From assembly GCF_047301505.1 (NCBI RefSeq), contig NZ_CP154840.1, forward strand, positions 744,001 to 808,000: 64,000 bases of DNA. The letters run 5' to 3'. A program made the translations under genes and the position numbers. Positions 1-7,870 of the stretch are shown one piece after another (positions within the stretch are counted from its first letter, which is position 1; every line of letters starts with the position of its first letter). The notes beneath the pieces were generated by a model. That model ran no database searches, was not told where the DNA came from, and was given only the letters and a program-made list of their open reading frames with translations. Origin of the DNA: Lysinibacillus_B sp031181585. GTDB taxonomy: Bacteria; Bacillota; Bacilli; Bacillales_A; Planococcaceae.

Positions 1-1
1 T

Positions 2-70
2 TATAAGGTTATTAAATCAAGCTTTGGCGCTAAATCAAGAATCGAATATATTCTTAGTTTGAAGCCGTAG
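2..70 (+). CDS. 3' end of a gene entering from the left (partial)
   Basis: An open frame runs from the window edge to a TAG at 68-70 and encodes 22 residues ending in IEYILSLKP. It is followed 65 bases later by a strong terminator, so it is the end of a transcription unit. From the island that follows and from nfi at its far end, I infer this is the C-terminus of an LXG/YwqJ-type polymorphic toxin or of its immunity protein. The fragment is too short to name a family. Confidence 0.45.
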   Translation, partial: YKVIKSSFGAKSRIEYILSLKP

Positions 71-134
71 TTAAACCATAGTAATTATTTAGGTATTACA
101 CTTGAAGTCATTTATAAACATTATCAAGTACTTG

Positions 135-170
135 AACCTTGATTGGCCAATTGCCACTCAAGGTTTTTTG
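135..170 (+). terminator. Rho-independent terminator
   Basis: An 8-bp perfect stem (AACCTTGA at 135-142 with TCAAGGTT at 158-165) is followed by a T run. It ends the transcription unit entering from the left. Confidence 0.8.
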
Positions 171-266
171 TGATGATTAAAATAATATGACTTTAGGATA
201 TAACTCATAGTAGCATAATAACGGAAACAGGATAAATCCCTAGATTTAAAAAGGAGGATATGATAT

Positions 267-638
267 ATGGAGGATTGGAAATACAATGAATTGTTTGAGA
301 GTGTTAACGAGATGTATGGGAACTTATTGAATGAGAAAAAAGGATATAAATATGCTGTTGCAAGAACGTTTTATGAATTTGAAACTGTATGCAATGAAGG
401 TGAAACAGAAAATTTATTAGTTCACTTAGCTATGGGAGAAATTATATTAAAACATTCTAAAGTTTTTGTAGGGGCAGTTGATGCTATTAAAAAAGAGATT
501 GGAAACATAAACATAGAATATTTAGAAGAGGAATTGTCAACTGAAGAAATAAAGGATCTCTTGAAAAGAATAAATAATGTTAGTAATAGAATTAATGAAG
601 TAGTGCTAGATTATGATCCTAGCACTGATAATTATTAA
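267..638 (+). CDS. Imm3-family immunity protein
   Basis: A 123-residue acidic, mostly helical protein starting at ATG 267 behind a strong AAGGAGG (251-257). It has the Imm3 pattern: WKYNELF near the N-terminus, a central GEI, KVFVG, STEEEIKDL-like helix and a terminal DYDPS. A second copy of the family lies at 14394-14756 (WEYNELF, GEI, KVFIG, TEEEIKDL, DYNPS). Imm3 proteins are cytoplasmic neutralisers of polymorphic toxin nuclease domains in kin competition. No toxin partner lies directly upstream, so this is an orphan immunity gene. The family call is from pattern recognition; the cognate toxin is unknown. Confidence 0.75.
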   Translation: MEDWKYNELFESVNEMYGNLLNEKKGYKYAVARTFYEFETVCNEGETENLLVHLAMGEIILKHSKVFVGAVDAIKKEIGNINIEYLEEELSTEEIKDLLKRINNVSNRINEVVLDYDPSTDNY

Positions 639-772
639 TGATGAATATAACTTAGTGCTAAATCTGTTCTTGATAAAAAATAGAGATTGAGCATCTGTAA
701 CCTTTATAGCGTAGGCCTCCCATCTAAATTGATGTTATGAAGGGAGATGTTTCATAAAGTGAGGAAAGTAAG

Positions 773-808
773 CTTGCTGAAGAATAATCCCTGGCAGGAT
801 TTTTTTCA
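773..808 (+). terminator. Terminator-like hairpin, GAATAAT family, copy 1
   Basis: The sequence around GAATAATCCCTGGCAG followed by seven T matches two other places in the island (3837-3866 and 12904-12937). In the best copy, CTGTCAGGGA and TCCCTGGCAG pair around an ATAA loop. Here the left arm is decayed. I read it as a relic of a cassette's terminator. Confidence 0.5.
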
Positions 809-879
809 TTAAAATTCCCCTGTTATATAATTATTTTATAGAATAGAGCTCCAAGTTGTTAGGAATGTAATCAACAATA

Positions 880-1164
880 TTTTTGAAAGGCTGCCAAGGC
901 AACTGCGGATATCTTACCAACCTCTCAGGTCTTGACAGTTTAAATGAAGAGTCTTATTTCACCATCATAATGGATGAGGAAGGTAGGTAATATATTTAAA
1001 TTAAATAATGCTAGACCAATTCAAGATGTTCTAACATACTTAAATAGATGAGCTAGTACTCCTCATAAAATAGATTTACTAGAGAAGCTATTAATAAGAC
1101 GCTTGAGGCAGTGAAGAATTCAGAAGCTATTACAAAGGCTACCACCACCATAGGAGGAAGATGA
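880..1164 (+). pseudogene. Decayed toxin C-terminal module preceding an immunity gene
   Basis: Short peptide-like stretches are recoverable only by changing frame: KAAKATADILPTSQ, then NNARPIQDVLTYLNR, then NKTLEAVKNSEAITK, ending at a TGA (1162-1164) that abuts the ATG of the next gene at 1165. This stop-start contact is how toxin and immunity genes are usually joined. The pieces have at least two frame breaks and an internal TGA. I do not recognise the toxin family. That this is a toxin relic is inferred from its position and from two clearer cases at 3930-4603 and 5023-5414. Confidence 0.4.
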
Positions 1165-1509
1165 ATGGATAAAGTATTAGATGCCAATGATTTAATTAGC
1201 CTGGAACACTCACTAGTGGAAAATTTAATTAATGCATATTATGTTGTCGGGGCATTTAAAGACGCTGCAAGATGTTTGAGTAATAAGATTGGTTTTGGAA
1301 TAGATTTTGGTGGATTTACTTTTTGGAGTGACTTAGATAAATATGATAAGTCTCTTTATAAAGAAAAATTTGATGATATTGAAATTGAACTTGGGAATGA
1401 GTCAATAATCCTGAGTATAGTAGGAGAAAGGTATATTGAGAAGAATCCACAGTACGAGCAAGAAATTGAAATGTACTTAGACAATATGAGGAACAATATA
1501 GATGGGTAA
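1165..1509 (+). CDS. CdiI-like immunity protein with an internal deletion
   Basis: A 114-residue protein starting at ATG 1165 behind TAGGAGGAAG (1151-1160). The C-terminus (YIEKNPQYEQEIEMYL) has the helix typical of the ribonuclease-toxin immunity protein CdiI family, as in the genes at 4608 and 6009. A gene fragment at 8351-8533 is a close copy of its second half and keeps nine more residues (around YELLYHYFK) just before YIEKNP, so this gene carries a 27-base in-frame deletion in that helix. It may therefore no longer fold. Membership of the CdiI family is moderately sure. Confidence 0.55.
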   Translation: MDKVLDANDLISLEHSLVENLINAYYVVGAFKDAARCLSNKIGFGIDFGGFTFWSDLDKYDKSLYKEKFDDIEIELGNESIILSIVGERYIEKNPQYEQEIEMYLDNMRNNIDG

Positions 1510-1684
1510 TAATTAGAAAAGCTTTCATATAGGAAGCTATAAATTATTGGTTGTTGTATTTTGAATAACACAAACAAAAAACAGCACTTGGGTTAGCGCG
1601 GATTCCCCTTTTCGAGACAGTGAGAAAACAACTTTTAAGTACCTAGTTGGGTAGCAATCAAAATGTTAAGCATAATTATTTTGT

Positions 1685-1726
1685 TAGGTATAAACTCAGT
1701 ATTTTACTGTGCTCATGCCTTTTAAT
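1685..1726 (+). terminator. Repeated hairpin (GGCATGAG family), copy 1, in a 435-base gap
   Basis: The block AGGTATAAACTCAGTATTTTACTGTGCTCATGCCTTTT is the first of four copies (others at 5722, 7469, 10801). In the best copy AGGCATGAGT and ACTCATGCCT pair around a nested CAGTA/TACTG stem, followed by T residues. Here the left arm is mutated. The rest of 1510-1944 holds no convincing gene, but 1510-1610 closely matches 8534-8625 downstream of the related fragment at 8351, so the gap is part of a duplicated cassette. Confidence 0.6.
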
Positions 1727-1944
1727 TTACCTTGATTCGTTTGTTATTATTATAGTATTGTACATACCTTTCAAGGTTAATCTATCTAGAGTTTTGATAA
1801 GAAATGCTTTCGAAATATTAGAAATATAATGTTCGATAAAAAATAATGAATGGTTCGTGAGAAGAGCTTCCATTTCAGTGCAAGAAGTAATCCAGAGATG
1901 GATGTTCTGGCAGATCTATATGCTATATATGGGGGCAGATAATT

Positions 1945-2286
1945 ATGCAAGTGGAAAAAAGAAATGAACATACTGTTTGGTATAGTTATGGAGATTATTC
2001 TTTTAAAGCAAGTAAGCTTGATAGTGGAAAGATTGCTGTATGGGTTAATTACAAAGGTTACAATATAGTTTTCTCGCTAATTATATATGATTTTTTATAT
2101 GATATGGAGGAATATAACAATTTCAATGTAATAATCAATAGTGACTGGAATGAACACCAAGGTTTTGAAGTAAATCAAGATGAGGTAGAATTATTAATTG
2201 GCGAAATTTTGTACTTTTGCACTGAAAATGACCCTGATAGTATGAATTTGATAAAAAGATATACTGATGAAGAATGGTATATATAA
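1945..2286 (+). CDS. Unnamed putative immunity protein, paralogue of the gene at 13167
   Basis: A 113-residue acidic protein starting at ATG 1945 behind ATGGGGGCAG. I do not recognise the family. It aligns without gaps to the protein at 13167-13508; by hand I count about 90 of 113 positions identical, with the block NFNVIINSDWNEH and the tail FEVNQDEVELLIGEIL almost unchanged. Upstream and downstream flanks also match, so the whole cassette was duplicated. Substitutions cluster in residues 39-55, which could be the toxin-contact face. The immunity role is inferred from the neighbourhood. Confidence 0.6.
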   Translation: MQVEKRNEHTVWYSYGDYSFKASKLDSGKIAVWVNYKGYNIVFSLIIYDFLYDMEEYNNFNVIINSDWNEHQGFEVNQDEVELLIGEILYFCTENDPDSMNLIKRYTDEEWYI

Positions 2287-2539
2287 TGTTTTTCACTAAT
2301 TAGTGACAGGCTATTCATTAAAGAAAATCTGTAATTTGATATACTCCGTGATAGGTAGACAGATTAAAAAAATCTGTTTATTTAGTAGGGAGTTTTTCTG
2401 TTTAAAAAAAGAGGTTTACAACTGAAAGAAAATTATTAACGATCGCTTTTTAGAAGAAGGCCAACACCTCATAACCGAAGTCTGCCGGACATTTCTATTA
2501 GTAAAATTACTTTAAGTATTAGGCGTACTAAATAGCAGG

Positions 2540-2880
2540 ATGGTGGCGTTGGAGCGCTCTCGCTCAAAAGGAAATAAATCTTATTTAGAAGAAAATAACC
2601 AAACGGTCGTTAAAGACTATCTATCAGGTAACTATAAGATGCTTGAAGCACTTTCGAATTATAGGATTAGTGATTTATTAGTCTTCAAAAAGTGGCTAAA
2701 ACTCTATACTAGACACAATGAATTAGAAGATTCGGGTAAAGGAATGGACCGGTTAAAATAGTTTAGGATGCATTCAAAGTAGAGGATATTATTTATTTTA
2801 AAAATACGAGATATCTGAAGCTTTAAAAACAGCAAGTGATATGTATATCATACCCTATAACAACGAACGTTACTAAGAAA
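2540..2880 (+). mobile_element. Degraded IS3-like insertion sequence relic
   Basis: An open stretch at 2540-2761 reads like an IS3-family OrfA helix-turn-helix (VVKDYLSGNYKMLEAL then ISDLLVFKKWLKLY), and about 80 bases later, in another frame, YNNERY resembles the C-terminal YNxxR motif of IS3-family OrfB. The DDE core is missing and no terminal inverted repeats are visible. It is a relic at best. The remaining bases of the 2287-3002 gap show only a short AT-rich hairpin near 2350 and a poor terminator-like structure near 2897-2935. Confidence 0.35.
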
Positions 2881-3002
2881 GAGGAAAAGACCTCGGCCCT
2901 CTAGAATCCAGGGCTCAAGCCGCATAGAGGATTTTTATTATTTCTACTGTCTAATTGACCGGGATCAGTTCATTTTTGAATAAATACTAAGGGGTTTTTA
3001 AA

Positions 3003-3470
3003 ATGACAATAAACGATAAAATTTTTGGAGAACTGGATTACCAGTATAAATGGGTAGGATACAGAACTATAAAATTTTTAGGAAACAATACAGAGATAGC
3101 ATTGTTAGTAGGAGGTACAGAAGACGGGAAATTTGATGAAGGGCAATATGCGGCCTATAATTCATTAATGGATAATTGGGGGAAATTTCAATATAGTATA
3201 CTGCAACCAATCCTAGATTATTATAAAGAAAAACGGCATGAGCTTGGTTATGACATTTTAGTTAATGAAGACTATCCATTAATTGAAACAGTCGATCATT
3301 TAATAGAACATATAACACTAGTAGGTATTTCGGTTCCTTATGATTTCCTTCGCGACGGACGTGATATTGGAATCTCATTCGATTGTTCATGGGATGAGGA
3401 AAACGGTTTAGGAATTCGTCTTATAAATGAAAAGGTAGAAGAAGTAGGTTATCAAGATGTCGCTATTTAG
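3003..3470 (+). CDS. DUF6985/DUF2004-like immunity-type protein
   Basis: A 155-residue protein starting at ATG 3003 behind AAGGGG. Conserved blocks are FGELDY, an aromatic GY-T-IKF strand, EDGKFDEGQY, a long helix, and a C-terminal core DIGISFDCSWDEENGLGIR ending GYQDVAI. Two paralogues lie at 7871-8347 and 8647-9114. These proteins commonly sit beside polymorphic toxins in Bacillales and are presumed immunity proteins, but no function is proven. The family name is from memory of the pattern; the three-copy relationship is directly visible. Confidence 0.6.
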   Translation: MTINDKIFGELDYQYKWVGYRTIKFLGNNTEIALLVGGTEDGKFDEGQYAAYNSLMDNWGKFQYSILQPILDYYKEKRHELGYDILVNEDYPLIETVDHLIEHITLVGISVPYDFLRDGRDIGISFDCSWDEENGLGIRLINEKVEEVGYQDVAI

Positions 3471-3836
3471 AATAGGCTGTTAAAAAAGAGACTTATGTCT
3501 GTAAGAATAGGTTGGAGAATAATAGAATAGAAAAAAGTACGAACTCAGGAAAAAGTATTTTTATCTTAGACAAATATAAACATTTTGAGTGCATGTTAAA
3601 CGAAAGAATCTCTATAAACCAAGGTGCTATATCCTAGTAGTATTACAGTATATCCATGGTGGCATACCATTATTTCAAAATTATGTTACTTAAAAAGAGA
3701 TGAGCTAAAGTACTTATATACATTAATAAGAAGCCTTTTTATGTTCATAAATCGTAAACTTCTAAGGGTTATTCAAATATTAGGTACTTTATCTGATGGG
3801 TTTAGACGAAAAAGTTGTAACTGAAAAGAAGGAAGG

Positions 3837-3866
3837 CTGTCAGGGAATAATCCCTGGCAGCTTTTA
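3837..3866 (+). terminator. Terminator-like hairpin, GAATAAT family, copy 2
   Basis: CTGTCAGGGA and TCCCTGGCAG pair around ATAA, followed by CTTTT. This is the best preserved of three copies (others at 773 and 12904). The stretch 3471-3836 before it holds no convincing gene. Confidence 0.65.
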
Positions 3867-3929
3867 TCTTATGTAGTGCCATTTTAAGCACTCAATCAAC
3901 CCATAGGCATTTCGTGAATTTTATATAGT

Positions 3930-4603
3930 TGGGGTATTAGAATACGGCAATGCAACATTAAGGCGTAACATTCTCAGGAGCGATGTTCGCTGCTGTGTAT
4001 TCTTTTTCTCTTATACAGTAATCTCAGTAGTCGGTCTAAAAGGAGTCGACAAGCTCGGCAAAGCGGGGAAAGTCGGCAATGCTGCTTCCTAGGCCGATAA
4101 AGCGCTTCCGTACAATGCCATGTAAATTTAAAGATGGTTATGATACACATTTAATGTACCAGGAAATTAAGTCATCAAAAAAGAACGGTATTACAGGTGC
4201 ACATAATTTAGATGAATGGAAAAATGCTGCTCCAAAAGTCTTGGAAGTACAAGTTAATGATCATCCATCTATAGATGGAATTAAACAGATTACGTATAAG
4301 ATGTCTGCATATGATAGTAAATCAACTGAGCCAGTTGGTTGGAGAGAAAAGGAGTTTAGTAAAACTGTGTATGGATCCTAAGGTAATACCGAATGAACAA
4401 ATGTTAGAATGGAAGCAAGAAGCTGACGAGGAAGCTCAGGAGGCAGGACGATTACAGACTCCATCTGGATTAATAGATAATAAGAATATTCCTATAGGAG
4501 GCATTCAAAAAATGGGCTTAAATTGTTAATTTATATTGATAATAAAGGTTTGATCCATAATTTTCATCCTGTTTTAAACGGGAATTTTGAGAGGGGAGAA
4601 TAA
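3930..4603 (+). pseudogene. Frameshifted polymorphic-toxin C-terminal module (CdiA tRNase-like)
   Basis: Joining frames gives a continuous toxin tail. It starts with a hydrophobic pre-toxin segment (FSGAMFAAVYSFSLI), then VVGLKGVDKLGKAGKVG, a TAG at 4090-4092, a frame change near 4125, then GITGAHNLDEW, KTVYDPKVIPNEQMLEW across a one-base shift near 4373, and LIYIDNKGLIHNFHPVL after another shift near 4517, ending at TAA 4601-4603. The GAHNLDEW...KTVYDP...MLEW...NFHP order is what I know from the CdiA C-terminal tRNase family. The next gene, four bases downstream, is of the matching CdiI type. The toxin is dead: three shifts and a stop. No N-terminal delivery domain is present, so it was an orphan cassette. 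Confidence 0.65.
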
Positions 4604-4607
4604 ACCT

Positions 4608-4964
4608 ATGGGCAAGTCACGTACAGCACCTGACACAAATGATGAATATTATACCGCGAAATTTTATTTGTACTCTATACCTGATATAACATTCTTGAGA
4701 GTCTTAGAGAATATGTCGAAAGGTATTGGAACTAGCTTAGATTACCTACATTGTGAGTTTCCAGGAGATATTGAAGAAGAGGAAGGGCCATTTGAAGGAG
4801 TGCGATTTAGAGTATTGGATGACAATGGAATAGTGCTTGATGAAGAAGAATTTTATTATTTATTAAAGAATACTTGCAAGGAGTATTTAATGGATTTTCC
4901 ACAAGATAGAGGGACCGTTCAACGTCTGTTGAACAAAGTAGCTTATAAGCTATCTTTAGAGTAA
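4608..4964 (+). CDS. CdiI-type ribonuclease-toxin immunity protein
   Basis: A 118-residue acidic protein. I place the start at ATG 4608, 10 bases after GAGGGGA, rather than at the TTG at 4587. It carries the CdiI pattern FEGVRF, DEEEFYYLLKNTCKEYL and a terminal helix. It lies four bases after the stop of a decayed CdiA-tRNase-like toxin module (3930-4603), so toxin and antidote identity support each other. The immunity gene is intact while its toxin is broken, as expected if it still protects against toxin from neighbouring strains. Relatives in the window: 6009-6392, 1165-1509 and fragments at 8351 and 9869. Confidence 0.7.
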   Translation: MGKSRTAPDTNDEYYTAKFYLYSIPDITFLRVLENMSKGIGTSLDYLHCEFPGDIEEEEGPFEGVRFRVLDDNGIVLDEEEFYYLLKNTCKEYLMDFPQDRGTVQRLLNKVAYKLSLE

Positions 4965-5022
4965 AAGGATATAGATGACACTCTTGTAAAAGGTGAACTA
5001 AAAATTGTAACTAGTAATCTAA

Positions 5023-5414
5023 TTAAAAAACGGAAAACCTTCACCCAAGTATGTAATAGCAGAGGCGAAGTATAATACTGAGCAACTTTCCAATACAAAA
5101 GATGGTCCCCAAATGAGTGAAGATTGAATTTTAGGTAGTAAAACGTATGAGGACATAATGAAGGTGCAAGCTGTATTGAAGGAAATGGGAGAGCAAACAG
5201 CGAATTTTCTTGGATTAAATAATGGTCTGGTGCTGGTAGGAGCGTCAGGTTATTCTGGCTGGCTTATTGAGATGAAAAATACAAACCTAAACTCTCAGCG
5301 GTTTGATGGGAATGGACTGAGAGGACGGAAAAAGATACAACTAAAGTATTGGACCCAGACGAAGCAATAGATGTAGCGAGAATACTACTTGGGAAGGTGT
5401 ACGGGAATGATTAA
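5023..5414 (+). pseudogene. Decayed restriction-endonuclease-fold toxin C-terminus
   Basis: Reading from 5023 gives LKNGKPSPKYVIAEAKYNTEQLS then TKDGPQMSED, a TGA where family members have Trp, and ILGSK. The PPKYxIAEAKY...DGKQMSDxW pattern is the PD-(D/E)XK core (the E-A-K of AEAK) of REase-fold toxin domains carried by LXG and related polymorphic toxins. After a frame change, the tail TTKVLDPDEAIDVARILL runs to TAA 5412-5414, overlapping the next gene's start at 5407. The stop and the frame break make it a pseudogene. No delivery domain is present. Confidence 0.55.
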
Positions 5415-5676
5415 CTCTAAAATAAATATTATTTATGAGGACTTTGATAAAGACAGCATCATTCTTTTTTTCGAAAAAGACGGGTTAAATATGTGTTTTA
5501 CTTTTGGATTATATGAGTTTGAAAATGAGATGGAGTATTGGGATATACCAACTAAATTAAAAAAATATAATGGTAAAATGGGATTTGTTTTTGATAAAAA
5601 TATTAATAGAACTGATTTGGAAATGGAAATAGCTCGTTTTATAAAACATAATGATTTAGGTAAACTAGATTTTTAA
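5407..5676 (+). CDS. Unnamed putative immunity protein for the REase-fold toxin relic
   Basis: An 89-residue acidic protein. I choose ATG 5407 (MINSKINIIYEDFD) with GGAAGGTG about 10 bases upstream; the longer TTG start at 5389 has no ribosome site. The start overlaps the stop of the toxin relic at 5412-5414, typical of translational coupling of toxin and immunity. I see no known domain; it is rich in Asp, Glu and aromatic residues with two predicted strands at the N-terminus. The immunity role rests on position alone. Confidence 0.55.
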   Translation: MINSKINIIYEDFDKDSIILFFEKDGLNMCFTFGLYEFENEMEYWDIPTKLKKYNGKMGFVFDKNINRTDLEMEIARFIKHNDLGKLDF

Positions 5677-5721
5677 GATATTTTCAAGATATAAATAATT
5701 ATTTAAGTGTAAGTATGTTTT

Positions 5722-5760
5722 AGGCATGAGTTCAGTATATTACTATACTCATGCTTTTTA
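5722..5760 (+). terminator. Repeated hairpin (GGCATGAG family), copy 2
   Basis: AGGCATGAGT pairs with ACTCATGCTT around AGTATATTACT, followed by TTTT. It is directly followed by a ruined Imm6 gene, as copy 4 at 10801 is followed by an intact one. Confidence 0.65.
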
Positions 5761-5826
5761 AGTTACCCGCATTTGTTGATTACTATTTGTAAAAAATGAA
5801 AGCTAATTGAGTAAATGAGAGATACT

Positions 5827-5985
5827 ATGTTATATCCATCTAAACAATTAGATTTGGATAGATAAGTTGCAGTTTTGGAAAGTTTAAGTTAAGCAGTTGT
5901 CGATTTATTAATTTCTTTTTCCATTATATAAGAAGTTAAATAAAGCAGTGCTATCCTGTTGGGAATGGGTAGAAAAAACGATTCT
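5827..5985 (+). pseudogene. Imm6-family immunity pseudogene
   Basis: From ATG 5827 the translation MLYPSKQLDLDR-stop-VAVLESLS-stop-AVVDLLIS, then CWEWVEKT after a frame change, follows residue by residue the intact Imm6 protein at 10904 (MLDTFEQLELDKQVAFLLGLS...VVDLLIS...CWEW). It has four in-frame stops and a frameshift and is truncated to about the first 55 codons. The upstream hairpin and the TTGAGTAAATGAG sequence before the start are shared with the intact copy, so the two arose by duplication. Confidence 0.75.
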
Positions 5986-6008
5986 ACTATTAGAAGGAGG
6001 GGATTAGT

Positions 6009-6392
6009 ATGAACGGATATGAAGAATTTATTGAGATAATGAAACAAAATGCTTTGAATAAAGCTGCAGTTATTGATGTTTTAAATATATATGTAAACGG
6101 ACGTAACTTTCAACAGCACTTAGAAGATTTTAAAAATAAAGAGGGTGAGCGTCGGGAATATAATGGGGTAATTTATTCAGATGAATATGAACAAGATGAT
6201 GAGGAGTATTTTGGACAAAATAAAGTATTATTTTATTCTGGAGACGGTGAAGATGACCATGATATCGTAAATTATGAGGAATTGTACAAGTATTTAAGTA
6301 CTGCATGTGAATTTTATATAGGAAAAAATCCTGAAAAGAAAGAGGTTATTGAAAAGTTATTGTTGAAAGTTAAAGATAAATTTGATGTTTAA
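6009..6392 (+). CDS. CdiI-type immunity protein
   Basis: A 127-residue, very acidic protein from ATG 6009 behind GAAGGAGGGG. It shares with the gene at 4608 the sequence order of the CdiI ribonuclease-toxin immunity family: central strands (NKVLFYSG), VNYEELYKYLSTACEFYI and a lysine-rich final helix. A broken relative with the same GNNILFYC...EEL pattern lies at 9869-10085. No toxin remnant is visible directly upstream; instead a dead Imm6 gene precedes it. Orphan immunity role is inferred. Confidence 0.6.
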   Translation: MNGYEEFIEIMKQNALNKAAVIDVLNIYVNGRNFQQHLEDFKNKEGERREYNGVIYSDEYEQDDEEYFGQNKVLFYSGDGEDDHDIVNYEELYKYLSTACEFYIGKNPEKKEVIEKLLLKVKDKFDV

Positions 6393-6647
6393 TAAGTAAA
6401 AGCACATCAGGATAAAGGCAGCACTGATTCAATAAAAGAAACAATCTACAAACACCTTACATAGAAAAATAGGCATTTAAATCAAGAAGCTAATATGGAG
6501 GTGTTTTTCTATATTAGGGGGTTGGGGCTATCATAAAACTATAGATAATTATGTGAAAAGGACCTAAATTACTTCCAATTGATTGTATAAGGACAAAGAT
6601 CAAAACAGCATTAAAAAAACCTTCCATCAACAAGATGAATATAATAG

Positions 6648-6836
6648 GTTGGCAAAAGATATAAAGCATTGGCAGATAAATTTTCAAATAAGGAAAATAA
6701 ACTAAGTGAATATGAAAATGAAAAAGTAATAGATATTTTTGAAATATTTGGTTATAAAGCACGTTATATGAAGAAAGAAAAGTTTTTTATTGTTGGGGAA
6801 GTGAAGAATAAGGATATATACTTTTCGATTCCATAA
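6648..6836 (+). pseudogene. Fragment of an unidentified small protein
   Basis: An open frame without a start codon, from after a TAG at 6645 to TAA 6834-6836, encodes 62 residues including KVIDIFEIFGYKARYMKKEKFF and GEVKNKDIYFSIP. Composition and length fit the C-terminal half of an immunity protein; I do not know the family. The gap 6393-6647 before it contains an imperfect terminator-like hairpin near 6448-6510 and nothing else I can support. Confidence 0.3.
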
Positions 6837-6900
6837 TTAATTGGAATTTATTCTCTTAAGTCACTATTACCGAATTTTTAGAGTAGAGAGGAGTTTCAAG

Positions 6901-7278
6901 ATGAGTGTTTCCATTTATTACACAGCGAAACGCAAACAAAAACTTACCGAAGCTGAACAAGAGGTAATTAATCAATTAATGGAACGGTACTCCGTTGATG
7001 AGGAAATAGAAGAGTACGTAAAGACTGGAGAAGGTCATAATTGGACAAGTTTTTATGTTTATGACCCAGAGAGTCCAACAGCACCCGATGTAATTTTTGA
7101 AGGGGCAACTGAATTACCTGATAATAGTGAAGAAGCAATGTTTGATGGAGTGGATCATTGGGCTTCATTGTTAACGGATATTCGAAATGTCATAGAAGCC
7201 GCTGAATGGCATGTACATGCTGATGATCATGATCTTATGTGGGACGAGAAAAATTCAGAATATGACATAACAAAATAG
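6901..7278 (+). CDS. Unnamed putative immunity protein
   Basis: A 125-residue acidic protein. I choose ATG 6901 (MSVSIYYTAKR), eight bases after GAGAGGAG, over the upstream TTG. The N-terminal YYTAKR strand, central EGATELP and C-terminal AAEWHVHADDHDLMWDE block give the look of a conserved Bacillales family found near polymorphic toxins, but I cannot name it. The Trp-His-His-Asp rich segment near residue 105 is distinctive. There is no toxin remnant beside it. Confidence 0.5.
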   Translation: MSVSIYYTAKRKQKLTEAEQEVINQLMERYSVDEEIEEYVKTGEGHNWTSFYVYDPESPTAPDVIFEGATELPDNSEEAMFDGVDHWASLLTDIRNVIEAAEWHVHADDHDLMWDEKNSEYDITK

Positions 7279-7468
7279 GATGATTGTTAATGCATTTAGT
7301 TACTCGCACTTATAGTCGGGAAGTGAATTATAGAAGCACTTTTTAATAATAATGTAACTAAAAACCTTGATCAGGTTAGCACTGACTGTTGTTTTGAATC
7401 AGTAATGAAAAATGTTTTAAGTAACTAGTCATGCAGTAATCTAAAAAGTGAAGCAACATTAATTTGTT

Positions 7469-7508
7469 AGGCATGAGTTCAGTATTTTACTGTACTCATG
7501 CCTTTTAA
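7469..7508 (+). terminator. Repeated hairpin (GGCATGAG family), copy 3
   Basis: AGGCATGAGT/ACTCATGCCT with the nested CAGTA/TACTG stem and a TTTT tail: the best preserved of four copies. The surrounding gap 7279-7870 otherwise holds scattered degraded sequence. The segment 7513-7560 matches 1727-1790 after copy 1. A short open piece near 7690-7798 (GKEAINENIRKRYEIS) may be another toxin relic but is too short to call. Confidence 0.7.
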
Positions 7509-7870
7509 GTTACCTTATTACGTTTATTATATATCTTTCAATGCTAATCTATTTTGCTTTTTGGGAAGGCAGGATATTGAGATATATTATTAAATAAGGA
7601 AAAACAAATTGTAGTATATTTCAGGTGTAGCATAAAACCGCTTGCAATAAAAAATACAGTACAAGTAGTCATTACTTTACTGTGTATACCACGGCAGGGG
7701 AAAATATAGCAGGAAGAGGATTTCTGCAAAAGTAAATCTGGTAAAGAAGCCATTAATGAGAATATCCGAAAAAGATATGAAATCAGTGAGAATTAGAATT
7801 TGTGGAACATTTATTCATACTTGCGGACTGGGAGAAAATAAAGTGAAAGAAAAATCAGGAGATGAATGAT

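Noticed and set aside
3624..3824. A 66-codon open frame
   Set aside because: No ribosome site, no recognisable pattern, and it ends at a repeated hairpin inside degraded sequence.
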